From positions 186,001 through 250,000 of the forward strand of contig CAJNDS010002428.1 in NCBI GenBank assembly GCA_905221605.1: DNA of 64,000 nucleotides, in the 5' to 3' direction. The notes beneath the pieces were generated by a model. The model was not told the origin of the DNA and searched no databases. It saw nothing but the letters and a program-made list of their open reading frames with translations. Position numbers and translations under genes: made by a program. This DNA comes from Symbiodinium natans. Taxonomy: Eukaryota; Sar; Dinophyceae; Suessiales; Symbiodiniaceae. Below are positions 11,030 to 21,900 of this stretch, one piece after another (position 1 is the stretch's first letter; every line of letters starts with the position of its first letter).

Positions 11030-11720
11030 CCTAGAAACAACAGTAGGAATCCTCTATTTATATCCGTAGGAACCCTATTTTCAATTAATCGGAGCCGTAG
11101 AGTCAATAGGAAGCCTCTTGAAATGAATTGGAGGCCCCTCACAAAAAGATGAGAATCCCCGTAGAATTAATAGGAATCCTATTAAACTGAAGAGGAGCCC
11201 TACTACAATTAATACGAACCAATTGGACTCCTATAAAACATAAGGCGAACCCTTAGAAATACCAAAATGAACATGAGCCTAAACCAATAGGAACCCCTTT
11301 AAAGTGAATGAGATCCCTATTAAAATTAATACGAATCCCATGAACATGAACAAGAATCTGATGAAAATTGATAGGAATCTCCTGAATTATCGGAACCGGA
11401 TAACAGTTACTAGGACGGAAGCCGATTAAAATGAATAGGAACCCTTGACAAATCAAAACGAACCCGGGTTACAATTCACAGGAATCCTATTAAAACGAGA
11501 AGGAATCTTACTAAAATGAATAGGAACCAATAGGCCTGCAAAACAATAGAATCCTTCAAATAGGAACCCTACTAAACTAATAATTATGAGCCTAACCCTT
11601 AAAATTAATTAAAATCCATTGCGAATCCCAGTAACATGAATAAGAACCCTGCTTAGATTGATAGGAACCTATTACATTGGTAGGAGCCTTAGGGCGTGAT
11701 GTCTTAAAATATGTTGCTAA
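11030..11720. repeat. degenerate minisatellite inside the TIR transposon
   Basis: Many variants of aataggaaccctattaaaat, spaced roughly 25-35 bp. Stop codons occur in all frames and it is not coding. Confidence 0.7.
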
Positions 11721-11937
11721 GGTACGGTGTTTAGTATAGATATTAGGTTTTGCTTATTGGGGGATGATTGCTTGAGACATCCTAGCTAAGGGTTAGTTTT
11801 TAGGACAGATGTCATGCCTTGCGTATTGGGGCGTGATTGATTATATGGAGGTTTTGGTACTCTCTCGAGATTTTGCAGGATTCGAGTTTGTTTTTTGGTA
11901 CCTCCTCGAGAAATGGTGGCTGGGAGAGAGCCTCAGA

Positions 11938-12190
11938 TCACGAAATTCATGGAAAACATTCGTTCTACCAATGTTGTTGAAAGATGGAGCCGAAAAACAT
12001 TGGTAAAACCGACGTTTTCCAAAAATCCATGATTTTCAAACCATGTGACCGCGAGCACGAAATTCATGGATAACATTGGTTTTACCATTTTTTTGAAGGA
12101 TGGAGCCGAAAAAACGTCGGTAATGCCAATGTTTCCAAAAAATCCATGCTTTTCAAACCATGTGGCTGGGAACACGAAATTCATGGATAA
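11938..12190. repeat. about 118-bp tandem repeat inside the TIR transposon
   Basis: The word cacgaaattcatgga begins at about 11939, 12057 and 12173. The intervening text (gatggagccgaaaaa, then aaaccatgtg) is shared. Confidence 0.75.
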
Positions 12191-12658
12191 TATATCCACG
12201 TTGTTTAAATTTGTGCAAAGCAGGACCTAGAGAGAATCTTGTCACGTCTCTCGCTCGCAAGCATCAGGACATTTCGTTCATCGCCCACCAGATGAGAGAA
12301 ACACAGAATGCCATGTGCTTGATTGTCCAGGTTAGTGCTTTTGTCACGTACAAAAGGGCACTCAGAAATATAAAACACACACAAAACACAAATACCAAAA
12401 ACAACTGTACAAAAAAAAAGTACAAAAATGTAATAACACCTAAAAGCCTAAAGAAAAAACCCAAAAAACACCCTTCAGAAGACACCGAAAAACCGTACAA
12501 AAGAAAATGGTACAGCAAAATCTCCAATAATACGCAAAAGTCCTCGAAAAAACAAAAAACCAAAAAAAGCAAAAACAACAAAAACAACAAAAAAAAAAAA
12601 AAAGAAAACCAAGAAAAACCAAAAAAAACCAAAAAAACCAAAAAAACCAAAAAAACCA

Positions 12659-12836
12659 ATCCTGAGAGACTCTTCCCAGGGGGTCCGGCTCCCCAACAGA
12701 GTCCCTCAGGATTGGTTTTTTTGGTTTTTTTGGTTCTCTTGCACAAGAATCCCCAAAAAACAAAAAAAAACCAAAAAAACAATCCTGAGAGACTCTTCCC
12801 AGGGGGTCCAGCTCCCCAACAGAGTCCCTCAGGATT
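12659..12836. repeat. two identical hairpins between A- and T-tracts
   Basis: AATCCTGAGAGACTC pairs with GAGTCCCTCAGGATT (14 of 15) around a tcttcccagg...ccccaaca loop at 12659-12713 and again at 12781-12836. The first copy is flanked by mirror-complementary ccaaaaaaacc and ggtttttttgg tracts, so the fold could extend. It has the shape of a terminator or replication hairpin, but its function is unknown. Confidence 0.7.
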
Positions 12837-13025
12837 GTGTTTTAGTTTTTTTTTGTTTTTTTTGGTTTTCTTGTTTCTTTTTCATTATTTTTGTTTTTGT
12901 AGGGATTTTGTGTGTATTATTTCTTGTTGCACGTTTTTCGTGTGTTTTTAAAGTTTTTTTTTTTAAGTTTTGCGTGTTTTTTGTGGAAAAAGTGCACTCC
13001 CACAGCGTCCCATTTTCTTTTTATA

Positions 13026-13825
13026 AAGGCAGAAATTCTAGAATTTCAGAAATCTAGAATTCTAAAATTCTAAAATTCTAGAATTTTTTGAAAGGCCGAA
13101 ATTCTAGAATTTCAGAAATCTAGAATTCTAATATTCTAAAATTCTCGAATTTTTTGAAAGGCCGAAATTCTCGAATTTTAGAATTTAGAATTCCAAAATT
13201 CTAAAATTCTAGAATTTTTCAAAATTCTAAAATTTAAGGGGTCCCGGGAAACCTGAAAGACCATAATTCTAAAATTCTAAAATTCTAGTTCTTTTTGAAA
13301 AGCCGAAATTCTGGAATTTTAGAATTTTGGGTCTTTCAGGTTTCCCGGGACCCCTTAAATTTTAAAACTCTAGAATTTTTGAAAGGCCGAAATTCTAGAA
13401 TTTTATAAATCTAGAATTGTAAAATTCTACAATTCTAGAATTTTTTGAAAGGCCGAAATTCTCGAATTTTAGAATTTTAGAATTCCAAAATTCTAAAATT
13501 CTAGAATTTTTCAAAGTTCTAAAATTTAAGGGGTCCCAGGAAACCTGAAAGACCATAATTCTAAAATTCGAAAATTCTAGTTCTTTTTGAAAGACCGAAA
13601 TTCTAGAATTTTAGAATTTTGGGTCTTTCAGGTTTCCCGGGACCCCTTAAATTTTAGAATTTTGAAAAACTCTAGAATTTTAGAAATCTAGAATTCTAAA
13701 ATTTTAAAATTCTAGAATTTTTTGAAAGGCCGAAATTCTAGAATTTTAGAAATCTAGAATTCCAAAATTCTAAAATTTTAGAATTTTCTCAAAATTCTTT
13801 TAAGGGGTCCCGGGAAACCTGAAAG
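13026..13825. repeat. AT-rich palindromic satellite, copy B right part
   Basis: Continuation of 9785-10818 after the transposon. The first bases (aaggcagaaattc) join the left flank in register. Confidence 0.9.
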
Positions 13826-13831
13826 ACAATA

Positions 13832-13945
13832 TTTGGTACTGTTGAACCGCCTTGTTTTACAGGAAGCAGGGCGGTTCAACGGTACCAAATTTCCAGAGAC
13901 AACCTCTAAGAAAGTTTACTGTTGAACCGCCGTGTTTTAAAAGAA
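13832..13945. repeat. hairpin with TTTGGTACTGTTGAA arms, copy B
   Basis: Same structure as 1498-1612, with minor changes. Confidence 0.7.
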
Positions 13946-14241
13946 AACAGGGTGGGCCCGGCCTCGTAATTGAGTATTGGGGGGAGGCCCGGTCTCGTGA
14001 TTTAGTGGGGGAGGCCCGGCCTCGTAATTTAGCATCGGCCGGCCTCGTAATTTAGTATTGGGGTGAGGCCACACCTCGTAATTTAGTATTGTGGGGAGGC
14101 CCCACCATCCCCAAACCCAAATCCCCAAACGCCAAGCAAGCCCTCCACATCCCCAACCCTGAACCCCGCGCCCTCCAGACCCCCAGCCCCCCAAACCCCA
14201 CCCCTTAACCCCGAGCTTAACCCTCAACTTTTGTCTCAGAG

Positions 14242-14313
14242 TACAGTGGCGTGGTGGTAAGTGCACAGCCTCACATCCTGTTCTGGGAGAACTCTGCGTT
14301 CGAGATCTGAATG
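14242..14313 (+). promoter_or_regulatory. tRNA-like segment, copy B
   Basis: A-box-like tggcgtggtgg at 14247 and B-box-like gcgttcgagatc at 14296, exactly as in copy A at 1911-1982. Confidence 0.35.
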
Positions 14314-14355
14314 GGTGTCCTTGTTTGGAAAAGGATGTGGCCCTCAAGATCATAG

Positions 14356-15657
14356 ATGAAATGGATTGGTGCTCACCTAAGCAAGTTGGCCCGAATGGTT
14401 CAAGGGTGTCCGAATACGGACGATGAAGTGGCCGTGAAAGCGTCGTTGCAAAGCGCAGTGCGGACAGCGTCAGCGAACGAAGAGGAGTTCGTCCAGGCTT
14501 GTTGGCGATTCCTTCGGTGGTACTATGGGGAGGTACCAGAACATATGCTGATGGAGCTGTTGCCACGTGGTGATATTGCTGCGTTGCCTTTCAACCGTCA
14601 TAAACGGCGACGGGTGGCACGAGCAAAAAGGGTGGTTGTTCTGTTTTCAGGCCAACAAAAATGGCATTTTTCCAGTCGAGATGTGGAGGTACTGGAGTTG
14701 GATTTGAAGAAAGGCGGTGACCTACACAATCCAAGCGTCTGGAAGTATCTTTTGCATCTGGTGGCTGAAGGAAAGGTAGTGGCTGTTATTGGAGGACCAC
14801 CATGCAGGACAGTGTCAAGGTTGAGGGGTGAAGACGGAGGTCCACCTGTACTACGCCGACGCTGTGGGCCTGAAAGTTTTGGTTTAAAGAGTCTTTCCTG
14901 GTCACATCAAGAAGTGGCGCAAAAAGATGGTGTATTATTTCTGAAGATGCTTTTCCTATATGACGTGGCGGTGCGTTCAAGATGTGGACTCGCTGGTGTC
15001 ATCAATGGGAGCTCTGTCTTCTTTGGTATGGAGAGTCCTGGGGACCCTGAGCTCATAGGGAAGGATTTCTCTCAGAATGACAAGCCGGTCTTGAGTGCTG
15101 AGGATCTTGTGGATGGTTCTCAGGAAGGGATCTCAAGTCCCACCTTCTGGAGTTGGCCGGAGGTGAAATTTTTTCGCCAGCGTTATGGAATGTACGCTGC
15201 ACACTTTGAGCAAGGAGCGTTGGGACATGCTCTGGTGAAACCTACGACTTTCCTGGTGTCTGATGGAGAACTGTGGGAATCGTTGGAACAAGTTCGAGTG
15301 GTTGTTCCGTGGTCAGCAGTATTCGCTTCCGCCTTGGAAGAACGTATTGGCCAATCCTCCGTATGGGCACGGTGGGCGTTTGGATTGGTAAAAAGAATAC
15401 GCAACAGGTTGGCACAATGGTTGCATGAGAGCGATGCTGAGCGGGAAACCAGCTTATCAAAAAGTGAGGAAACGAAAGGAATATTGCGGAGGTTAACGGC
15501 TGATGAGCGGGCCTTTCGTGATCATTGCCTAAGGGGGCATATTCCTTTTCGACGCGACTGTCAGGTTTGTGTGTCGGCTGCTGGCAAGGAACGTCGTCAT
15601 TTACGACACAAACATGGTGATGGTTACACTTTGTCTTTGGATTTGGCAGGTCCTTAA
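14356..15657 (+). CDS. copia-type retroelement polyprotein fragment with DNA-methylase-like motif
   Basis: 433 codons, the longest intact retroelement frame here. Residues 93-125 (VVVLFSGQ...ELDLKKGGDL) look like the first strands of a Rossmann methylase fold. Residues 146-154 (GGPPCRTVS) match motif IV of C5-cytosine methylases, including the PC cysteine, and MESPGDP at 225-231 sits where the ENV-type motif VI would be. Residues 390-405 (HCLRGH, then DCQVC) form the HHCC pre-integrase zinc site, and LSLDLAGP at the end starts an integrase core with its first Asp (429). A TAA where copy A has TAC truncates it. Dinoflagellate retrotransposons are known to carry cytosine methylases. Whether this divergent domain is active is unknown. 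No reverse transcriptase follows. Confidence 0.8.
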   Translation: MKWIGAHLSKLARMVQGCPNTDDEVAVKASLQSAVRTASANEEEFVQACWRFLRWYYGEVPEHMLMELLPRGDIAALPFNRHKRRRVARAKRVVVLFSGQQKWHFSSRDVEVLELDLKKGGDLHNPSVWKYLLHLVAEGKVVAVIGGPPCRTVSRLRGEDGGPPVLRRRCGPESFGLKSLSWSHQEVAQKDGVLFLKMLFLYDVAVRSRCGLAGVINGSSVFFGMESPGDPELIGKDFSQNDKPVLSAEDLVDGSQEGISSPTFWSWPEVKFFRQRYGMYAAHFEQGALGHALVKPTTFLVSDGELWESLEQVRVVVPWSAVFASALEERIGQSSVWARWAFGLVKRIRNRLAQWLHESDAERETSLSKSEETKGILRRLTADERAFRDHCLRGHIPFRRDCQVCVSAAGKERRHLRHKHGDGYTLSLDLAGP

Positions 15658-16544
15658 AGGGTTCAAAGGATGCTCACCAGCAAAAGCCGCGCCATGCCGT
15701 GACTGGTGTCTATGATCTTCCCGCAGTTCAAGCTCAGGTGCTCAGCCTCATCCGCGGTGGAGTGTTCAAATCCTTCGGGGCGGCTCCTGTCTGTGGCTCC
15801 TTCTCGATCGCTGTGCGGCCTGCGTGGCGCTCCTCTGAACGACCATCTGGCTTACCTGGCCTTGGAGCCGAAGCGTTCGCAAAGGTACAGACTGCAAACA
15901 ACCAAAATCACTGGGTTGGGACTGCGCTCTCGCAGCTTGAAGAGCTTGGACCGGGTCGGGCTTTTTTGGGTCGAAAACCCCGACGGCTCGTTCTTTTGGA
16001 AGATGCCTAGGTGGGTTGAGCGTTTTGGTCCTCCAAGCAACGTTGAGTGCTGTCGCTTTGACCTCTGCACATATGGCACTCGCTGGCGTAAGCGGTCTAG
16101 GATCGCCACCAACACCTGTCTAGCTGGGCGTCGCCAGTTCTGCACGTGTGGAGGTAAGCCTCATTTGCGGTTGGCAGGTCGTTCCGCTCTTCACGGCCTT
16201 TCCTGGACCCGTGTCGCTCAGACGTACCCTCGTGCGTTGTGCTGCGCTCTTGCTCAAGCCATCAGCATCAAGACCGGATGGCTTGCTTCGAACAGTCAGG
16301 CCTCTTTCCAGTCCGCCCGCTGCGGAGCTTGCAGGCTTCCAGGTGAAGCTACTCAACCAGGGCCTCGACGCCTCCTGTATTTTTGGGTTAGGCCCCGTAC
16401 CCTCTTTCGGTTTAGGCCCCGAACCTCGAGGGATGGGGTAGTGCCGCTTCCCTGCAGCGCCGTTGGTGGGCTCACGACCTCAAGCCTTCTCGAACCTTTC
16501 GGTCTTCTCCCTACTCGGTTTAGGCCCTGCATCCCCTTTCGGTT

Positions 16545-16785
16545 ATTTAACTTATGTGGCTTATTTAAATTATTGACATTACAAAATTTAAATGTTTGAG
16601 GGACGCCAAATACTTAAATTACTTAGTTTTTTTAAAATTCGAGGAATTAAAAAACTAAACAATTCACATAATTTACATAATTTAAAAAACTTAAACAATG
16701 TAAATACTTCAAATGATTTAAATAATGTAAATGATTTCAGTAATTTAAAAAATTACCATAATGTAAATAATTTAAGTCGTGGAAG
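16545..16785. repeat. AT-rich AATTTAAATAATT tract, copy B
   Basis: Equivalent to 4200-4460. Confidence 0.7.
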
Positions 16786-16789
16786 GGCT

Positions 16790-17372
16790 CGTAGTTGAGT
16801 GTTGGGGGGAGGCCAGGCCTCGTAATTTAGTATTGTGGGGAGGCCCGGTCTCGCAATTTAGTATTGGGGCCTCGCAATTTAGTATTGGGGGGAGGCCCGG
16901 CCTCGTAATTGAGTATTGTGGGGAGGCCTCACCATCCCCAACCCCAAACACCAAGCCCTCCACATCCCCAACCCTGAACCCCGCGCCCTCCAGACCCTCA
17001 GCCCTCCAAACCGACCCTTTAACCCCGAGCTTAACCCTCAACTTTTGCGGTTAGACCTTTAGTGTTTGGAGGTTGTTGCAAGCTACTTGATGGACCCAAA
17101 AGCAGAAACTTTTTCAACTTCTGCGGTTAGACCCTTTAGTTAGTGTTTAAAGGTTGTTGCAAGCTACTCTAAGGAGAGAGGAGAGGGATTTAGTATTGGG
17201 GTGAGGCCATCTCGTAATTTAGTTTGGGGGGAGGCCCCACCATCCCCAACCCCAAACTCCCCAAACCCCAAACACCAAGCCCTCCACATCCCAAACCCTG
17301 AACCCCGCGCCCTCCAGACCCCCAGCCCCCCAAACCCCACCCCTTAACCCCGAGCTTAACCCTCAACTTTTG
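16790..17372. repeat. GGCCTCG repeats and C-rich leader, repeated (LTR candidates)
   Basis: Two successive blocks (about 16795-17047 and 17185-17372) each contain the GGCCTCGTAATTTAG words followed by aagccctccacatcccc and cttaaccccgagcttaaccc, as found upstream of the ORF at 14030-14230. Confidence 0.6.
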
Positions 17373-17455
17373 CGGTTAGACCCTTTAGTGTTTGGAGGTT
17401 GTTGCAAGCTACTTGATGGACCCCAAAGCAGAAGATTTTTCAACTTCTGCGGTTA
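17045..17455. repeat. three copies of a GGTTAGACC/GGTTGTTGCAAGCTACT repeat
   Basis: The word ggttgttgcaagctact occurs near 17072, 17154 and 17398, each preceded by ctgcggttagacc or tgcggttagacc. It sits between the C-rich leader blocks and the right edge of the unit. Confidence 0.7.
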
Positions 17456-17494
17456 TTGCCCCATCACCGAATAAATCCTAAAGGTCCCTGCCAC

Positions 17495-17529
17495 ATATGT
17501 ATATACATATATATATATATACATGCATA

Positions 17530-17566
<37 letters not shown>

Positions 17567-17640
17567 GCATATATGTCTGTGTATATACATACAGAGAGTC
17601 TATACATGCACATGTGTTTCTATATATACATATATTATAG
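17495..17640. repeat. (TA)n microsatellite at right edge of unit B
   Basis: TA, TATG and TACA runs border the inverted edge sequence at 17462-17488. Confidence 0.7.
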
Positions 17641-18725
17641 CAGGTAGATCCTCTACATTGAAGTCGCAAAGAGGTTGACGGAGTTTTGAGGCAGGTTTTC
17701 TTGGGGGGGGGGGAGTTTGGGGGTGTTTGGAGCTTTGAGAGTTTGCCCGGGTTTGGCAGTTTAAGGTTCTGAATTTAGGACCTGCGCGTCGGTATTCGGA
17801 GGGTTGCGGAGCGGCTGTGGGGTTAGAGTTTCGTGTGGGCAGAGGTCTGCATACCTCCCCCACCCACGAACAGCCCATCGGAAGTTGAGGCCTTCATCTT
17901 CTGGCATTTTCTAGATTGGAGGGAGTTTCACATCAACCCAGAAGACCTCGCACCTAAACCCCAGAAAGACCTGCATTGGGTTTGAATACGGCCACATTTT
18001 GCAAAAGCTTGCGAAAGTCTACATTGCCTCGCAGCATCAAACAAATTCTTGGCGCGTTTTCGCCAGAAAAGGTCAATATTGACAAGGGGCTTGGCTGCGT
18101 GCACGGGCGCCTCACGCGCCTGGGTTGTCGATGTCCGTTTTGCGAACTGGGTTGCCGAGGATTGCGTTAGGCAAGGCCATGGCAGGCCTGCGTAAGTACA
18201 ACGCGCACGGGGCCCACAATAAGTCCGCAAGAACCTCTAATGATCCCCAATCCCCCCTATACCCCCCAAAAAGGGCCGTCAACCGCCGAGATGGGCTGGG
18301 CCACGAGAGGGGATCGCCTTGAGCCCAGGAGATGTTCGAGAAGTCTGCAGACGTTGCAGGTGGGAGCTTGGAGTTTGGGGCTTTGGGTTTCAGAACAGCA
18401 GCACCAGCAAGAACAAGACCATTCTTACCATGATACAGGTTGGAAGGTTCCGTATGAAGCCTTGGCGAGAGTACATGTGTCCTCTTTTGCGGGCTGATGC
18501 ACAGACTGCTGCGGATTGGGTTCAACGCTTTGATGTAACCATTGACGCAATCTCCTCCGTTCCTGCGAAGCTCAGCCATGGATTGGCACTATCATGTTCT
18601 CGACTGTGGATGTTGTGTGCTTGCTTAAGGTGCGTAGTACAAATCTTTTCATGTCTCACCTCCATATGATTGACGCACTCGAGTCCGCAGTACTCGTGGT
18701 ATAGACCCAACCTCATATGTGGGTT
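17641..18725. other. mixed segment upstream of the flavoprotein gene
   Basis: Contains exon-like pieces (near 17880-17980 and 18330-18600), none with a recognisable family. The missing N-terminal exons of the flavoprotein gene could lie here or further upstream, but I did not find a GxGxxG motif. Confidence 0.3.
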
Positions 18726-18822
18726 GTCCGAAAATAGGGGTGCCCTTTTTGGGGGTTTCGATAATACGGACTATATTATTTTGGGGTAGATGAAGGGAAC
18801 CCCATTTTTCGGAAATACCCAT
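18726..18822. mobile_element. short MITE-like element with TTTCCGAAAA ends
   Basis: The left end tccgaaaataggggtgccct matches the complement of the right end (ccccatttttcggaaataccc). Related copies lie near 23119-23215, 45425-45530, 45850-45945 and 53690-53815. Length is about 100 bp with no coding capacity. Confidence 0.65.
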
Positions 18823-18874
18823 ATCCTAGAGCCCTAAACCCTAAACCCTAAACCCTAAATCCCTCTTGGGAAAG

Positions 18875-18917
18875 GCAATGTGCGGGACTACCGCTTCGTG
18901 CGCCTCTTCTCTGCCTG
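18875..18917 (+). CDS. flavoprotein exon 1 (first recognised)
   Basis: Reads NVRDYRFVRLFSA and two bases of the next Trp codon. VRLFS matches the family segment after the FAD site (HVRLFSPW). Acceptor aaag|GC, GA donor. It starts with two bases, so an exon ending in phase 1 precedes it. Confidence 0.8.
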
Positions 18918-21900
18918 GAGCCTTGTCCTTCCAGGAGCCCTAAAAGCCCTAACACCCTTAAGGCCCTGGAACCTTAAAACCCTACAGCACTAAAGCCGAA
19001 AAACCCGAAAACCCGACAAGATCCCCTAAAATCCTAAAACCCCTCCCAGACTTAAAGACTTCAAAAAGCTCGAAAGCGCTAATGCCCGAAACCCTAAGCC
19101 TGCTTCTGATACTGAACGTTGAATCCTGCTCCAAGTGATCTTCATGTTGGCGGTTCCAGGCGGGCCGAGTTGTTGCGCAGACCGGACTTTCTCTGGTCTC
19201 TTGCTGTGTGTCCCGCTCCTGCAACCTGATGGGCTTCATCGACCCCTCTTCCGCCAGCGATTGAGGATTATTATTTTTTTTTTGTGGGGGCGTTCAGGCA
19301 ATATAGGTCTCAAACCCTTTCTACCCCAAACCCTAAACCCTAAACCCTAAATCCAGGGCCTCATCTGCGGCAGTTGCCTAAGGAAGCTGAACATGACTGA
19401 CCTCGGCCGGTCCATTCTCAAGGCGGGAGTGGGGGCACGGTGTGGTCTTCAGGCTGAGTTTAAGCCTTTGGAGTTTTGGGTCTGGGCCTTTGGGGATTCG
19501 GGTGTAGGGCTATCGTCTCCACGCCCTACACGATAGCTCGCCAGTCAAGCCCAGCCTTCTGTAATCCCTCATCCAGCGAGGATGCCGGCGTTCCGCTGCC
19601 GGATGAGGCCGGCAGTGTGGGCTGAGTCCCATGGAAGTTCATGGGCTTTGAGCTTAGGGCGCCTGGGCCCCCAAAACCCCTTCACTTCCTAAGCTCACAG
19701 GGTCTTTATGATGAGTATGTTGGTCCAGAAGGAAGACGCAAATCTACGGGCTGTTGTCCCGCATTATTCAGGCACGTATAGTTTTCTAGAATCATCTTCG
19801 TTCCATTATCGGTTTACTCCTGGATTGCAATTTCTCCAACCATAGAAATTGGATTCTCTGCGTTTTTCAGTTGTGAGAGAAGTAAACGATGTGATCATCC
19901 TTGTATTCACTGTAATGGCAGAACAATACCGGCTTGCGATCTGACAATTTCTTGCATCAGGTTTACGGCTTGTAGGGTCCAAGAGCATTTGGTGCAAGGC
20001 TTCGGGCTTCGTTAGGGCTGAAGGTTCTTCCAGGGGCTGTCAAGCCTGCACCGTTTTGCCCCCCAGGCTCGAAACCCTATACCTATACCACCGTAACAAA
20101 TGCAGTGGTATGACTATTAGACCATTGTACTTGGCTGCATCTACATGCGCCACAAACTCAACCCTAGCAGCCCCCAAACCCTAAACCCTAAACCCTAAAC
20201 CCGAAACCCGAAACCCGAAACCCGAAACCCTAAACCCTAAACCCTAAACCCTAAACCCTAAACCCTAAACCCTAAACCCTAAACCCTGAACCCTGAACCC
20301 TAAACCCTAGCAGCCCCCAAACCCTAAACCCTAAACCACAAGAACTTCGGTCCTCGCGTGCGGAGGAGGCTTATCCCACCGGGCAGGCCCCTGCGCTGCT
20401 TGAGACGGTCCAAGCTCGCACTCTAAGGGCGCAGGGTTTAGGGTTTAGGGTTAAGGGTTTAGGGTTAGGCTTAGGGTTTAGTTCGGGTTGTACCCCGAAA
20501 GGGTTTAGGTTTATGGCCCCGTCCCTTCCCTAAGTGTCGGCTCAAGGCCCTTCCTAGCTAGAGCGTTCTACGGGTTGCTTTTGTTGTTTTCCCTAAAACT
20601 TAACCCTAAACACTAACCCCTAACCCCTAAACCCTAAACCCTAAGCCCTAAGCCCTAAGCCCTAAACCCTAAACCCTAAACCCTAAACCCTAAACCCTAA
20701 ACCCTAAACCCAGGTTTCAGCAACTTCGGGGGTTTTCAAGGTGGCACTCTGCCACAAACCTCGTCGTGAGTTCGTGGGGCCGCGACTTCCTAGGGCTTCC
20801 GATGTTTGGAGGGTTGGGTTTTGAGGGTTTAGGGTTTAGGGTTTAGGGCTTCGGGTTTAAGGTTTAGGGTTTAGGGTGTAGGGCTTAGGGTTTAGGGTTC
20901 AGGGTTTAGGGTTTAGGGTCTAGGGTAGTTAGATGGTCCCTTAAAATGGTCCGCTGCTTCTTTTGAAAGGGTTCTGAGGGATGGGCCGTTGGGTTTTATA
21001 GGGTATATAAGGGTGTTCATTTAGAGCACCATGTAACTACCCTCAGAGGGGGAGGCCTTTGTCAGGGGTTCGGTGTTTAGGCGGTCTTTCAGGGATCCAT
21101 TCAAGGGTTCAATACATTTTTTGAAAGGGAGGGGCTGTTGCTAGGAATTTTTAGCATGCTTCGTGCAACTAACCTGTGTCTGGAGAGAACGCCTGAGACG
21201 GAGGTCACGGGCCGAGAGATGCGGAGGATCGGTAGGCGATGATGCGCAACTACCTGGCCTGAGTCTGCTGAAAGATGCCAAGGAAGCTGGCGCGGACTTC
21301 GACATCAATGGATGGATGCTTCCCAACGCCAGCTGAAAAAGCCATGTAATTAGGGGCGCGGAAGAAGGTAGGAGGCGATGCCCTACAGCAAGGGGCCGAT
21401 CGCCGATTACGTCTCCAACCCATGATGCTTCGCGACGAGCGGTGCCGCGTTCAGGGACCGGGAGCTGTCTTCTGTGGAGAAGTGGGTGGCTGTCTTTGAA
21501 GGCCTCAGAATGCGTTCCTGTTTTTCCAGGTGGTCTTCATGGCCTCTCTGTTTAACTTTAAAAGCTTTCAGGCAACGCCGCGATAGTTCCCTAAAGTTTG
21601 GGCTTTGGCACTTAAGTCTCCGTAAGCCTTAAGTCCGGAGAGTCACAAAGGGATCCACAGGTTGGATTCCTAAGCCCCCTGGTTTAGGGTTTAGGGTTTC
21701 GGGCTTAGGGTTCTGAACCCTGAAACCTTGTAAGAGTTTTCGGGTTCCGGGGTCAGGGTTGCCTAACAGCCCTCAAGCGCTGACCTACTAGAAGGTTCAC
21801 GGGTAGTCTTTAAGTAGGATTACGAGTACCAGAATTGAAGTTAGAATATTTGTCACCCTACTTATTTCCCTACTCAGAGCTACTCTTAAGGTTTTGATAT

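Larger units (their letters stand above)
10827..13017. mobile_element. TIR transposon (2191 bp), non-autonomous
   Basis: The left end carries gggacgctgtgggagtgcac (10833-10852) and the right end its exact reverse complement gtgcactcccacagcgtccc (12992-13011). Both continue outward 6 bp to a direct duplication TTTTTATA (10819-10826 and 13018-13025), the size of a hAT-type target duplication. Copy A of the host satellite lacks the insertion. The interior has no transposase-like frame. It is made of degenerate repeats (11030-11720), a 118-bp tandem (11938-12190), A-rich and T-rich tracts and two hairpins. A second internal word, cactctcacagcgcagcc at 10888, echoes the terminus. Confidence 0.85.
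9714..17570 (+). mobile_element. composite retroelement unit, copy B, with imperfect inverted ends
   Basis: The order is TA run, edge sequence, satellite, hairpin, GGCCTCG repeats, C-rich leader, tRNA-like segment, retroelement ORF, AT tract, GGCCTCG repeats, C-rich leader repeated, three copies of a GGTTGTTGCAAGCTACT repeat, inverted edge, TA run. At the left, agacctttagggtctatttg at 9735; at the right, the complement of the stretch 17462-17488 gives ggacctttaggatttattcg. About 21 of 26 bases match. The C-rich leader (gccctccacatccccaaccc) before the ORF recurs after it at about 16955 and 17285, which supports an LTR reading. The satellite is interrupted by a younger transposon at 10827-13017. 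Confidence 0.65.

Noticed and set aside
12160-12951. 263-codon Lys-rich frame and its antisense Phe-rich frame
   Set aside because: It lies over A/T tracts and hairpins inside a non-autonomous transposon, with no domain.
21141-21340. Possible exon reading DAKEAGADFDINGWMLPNAS with a stop
   Set aside because: Exon-like, but it falls inside the flavoprotein span between in-phase exons 4 and 5 and would end the protein. The opposite strand is also open.
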